Below are positions 5,823 through 5,843 of a stretch of DNA of 5,843 nt, piece after piece. The stretch lies in the NCBI RefSeq assembly GCF_002943415.1, contig NZ_PTQZ01000108.1, forward strand, positions 1-5,843. Direction: 5' to 3'. The translations under genes were made by a program, and so were the position numbers. This DNA comes from Amnimonas aquatica (GTDB lineage Bacteria > Pseudomonadota > Gammaproteobacteria > Pseudomonadales > Moraxellaceae). Under the pieces are notes generated by a model that searched no databases, was not told where the DNA came from, and saw only the letters and a program-made list of their open reading frames with translations. Each line of letters begins with the position of its first letter. Positions within the stretch are counted from its first letter, which is position 1.

Positions 5823-5843
5823 CAGTGCGTGCCGGCGTCAGCC

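Noticed and set aside
1..5843. Search for CRISPR arrays, insertion sequences, tRNA/rRNA genes, attachment sites or a new multigene system
   Set aside because: No spaced direct repeats, transposase or recombinase motifs, tRNA-like cloverleafs or rRNA stretches were seen; all long frames with motifs belong to known housekeeping or metabolic families.

Overview
The window is dense, high-GC (about two thirds G+C by eye) bacterial chromosomal DNA with five complete protein genes and one gene cut by the left edge. The gene set points to a gammaproteobacterium: RlmJ, a YgiW/YdeI-type periplasmic OB-fold protein, and a PHD-like 2-oxoglutarate oxygenase. The high GC and the pairing of an SCP2-like protein with an iron-type alcohol dehydrogenase would suit a Nevskiales/Solimonas-like or Xanthomonadales-like lineage, but that placement is a guess from sequence character alone.

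Layout from left to right: (1) the 3' part of a plus-strand YgiW/YdeI-family stress protein (1-387); (2) a hairpin with A and T flanks (401-427) that can terminate transcription from both sides; (3) a minus-strand block, read from right to left, of rlmJ (3075-2230), an SCP2-like sterol/lipid-binding protein (2184-1630) and an iron-containing alcohol dehydrogenase (start 1627 or 1633, end 440). The gaps are 45 nt and then a stop/start overlap or near-contact, so the three are probably one transcript. (4) A plus-strand 2OG-Fe(II) oxygenase (3074-3745) diverges from rlmJ, and the two start codons share one CATG. (5) A large minus-strand CocE/NonD-family (S15-type) secreted lipoprotein hydrolase (5728-3776) converges on the oxygenase. 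Its own promoter, leader hairpin and strong Shine-Dalgarno lie at the right edge (5729-5822).

Functionally, RlmJ modifies 23S rRNA. The oxygenase has the motif layout of prolyl hydroxylases of the SM-20/PHD type, some bacterial members of which act on the translation factor EF-Tu, so the divergent pair may both concern translation. The SCP2-like protein and the alcohol dehydrogenase look like a translationally coupled lipid or alcohol metabolism pair. The CocE-like enzyme is an independent envelope ester/amide hydrolase.

There is no sign of a mobile element, CRISPR array, tRNA/rRNA gene or new multigene defence-like system. The more interesting signals are small-scale: the shared CATG start, a 9-bp hairpin against the SCP2 gene start, and a perfect 12-bp palindrome over the cocE-like -10 region.
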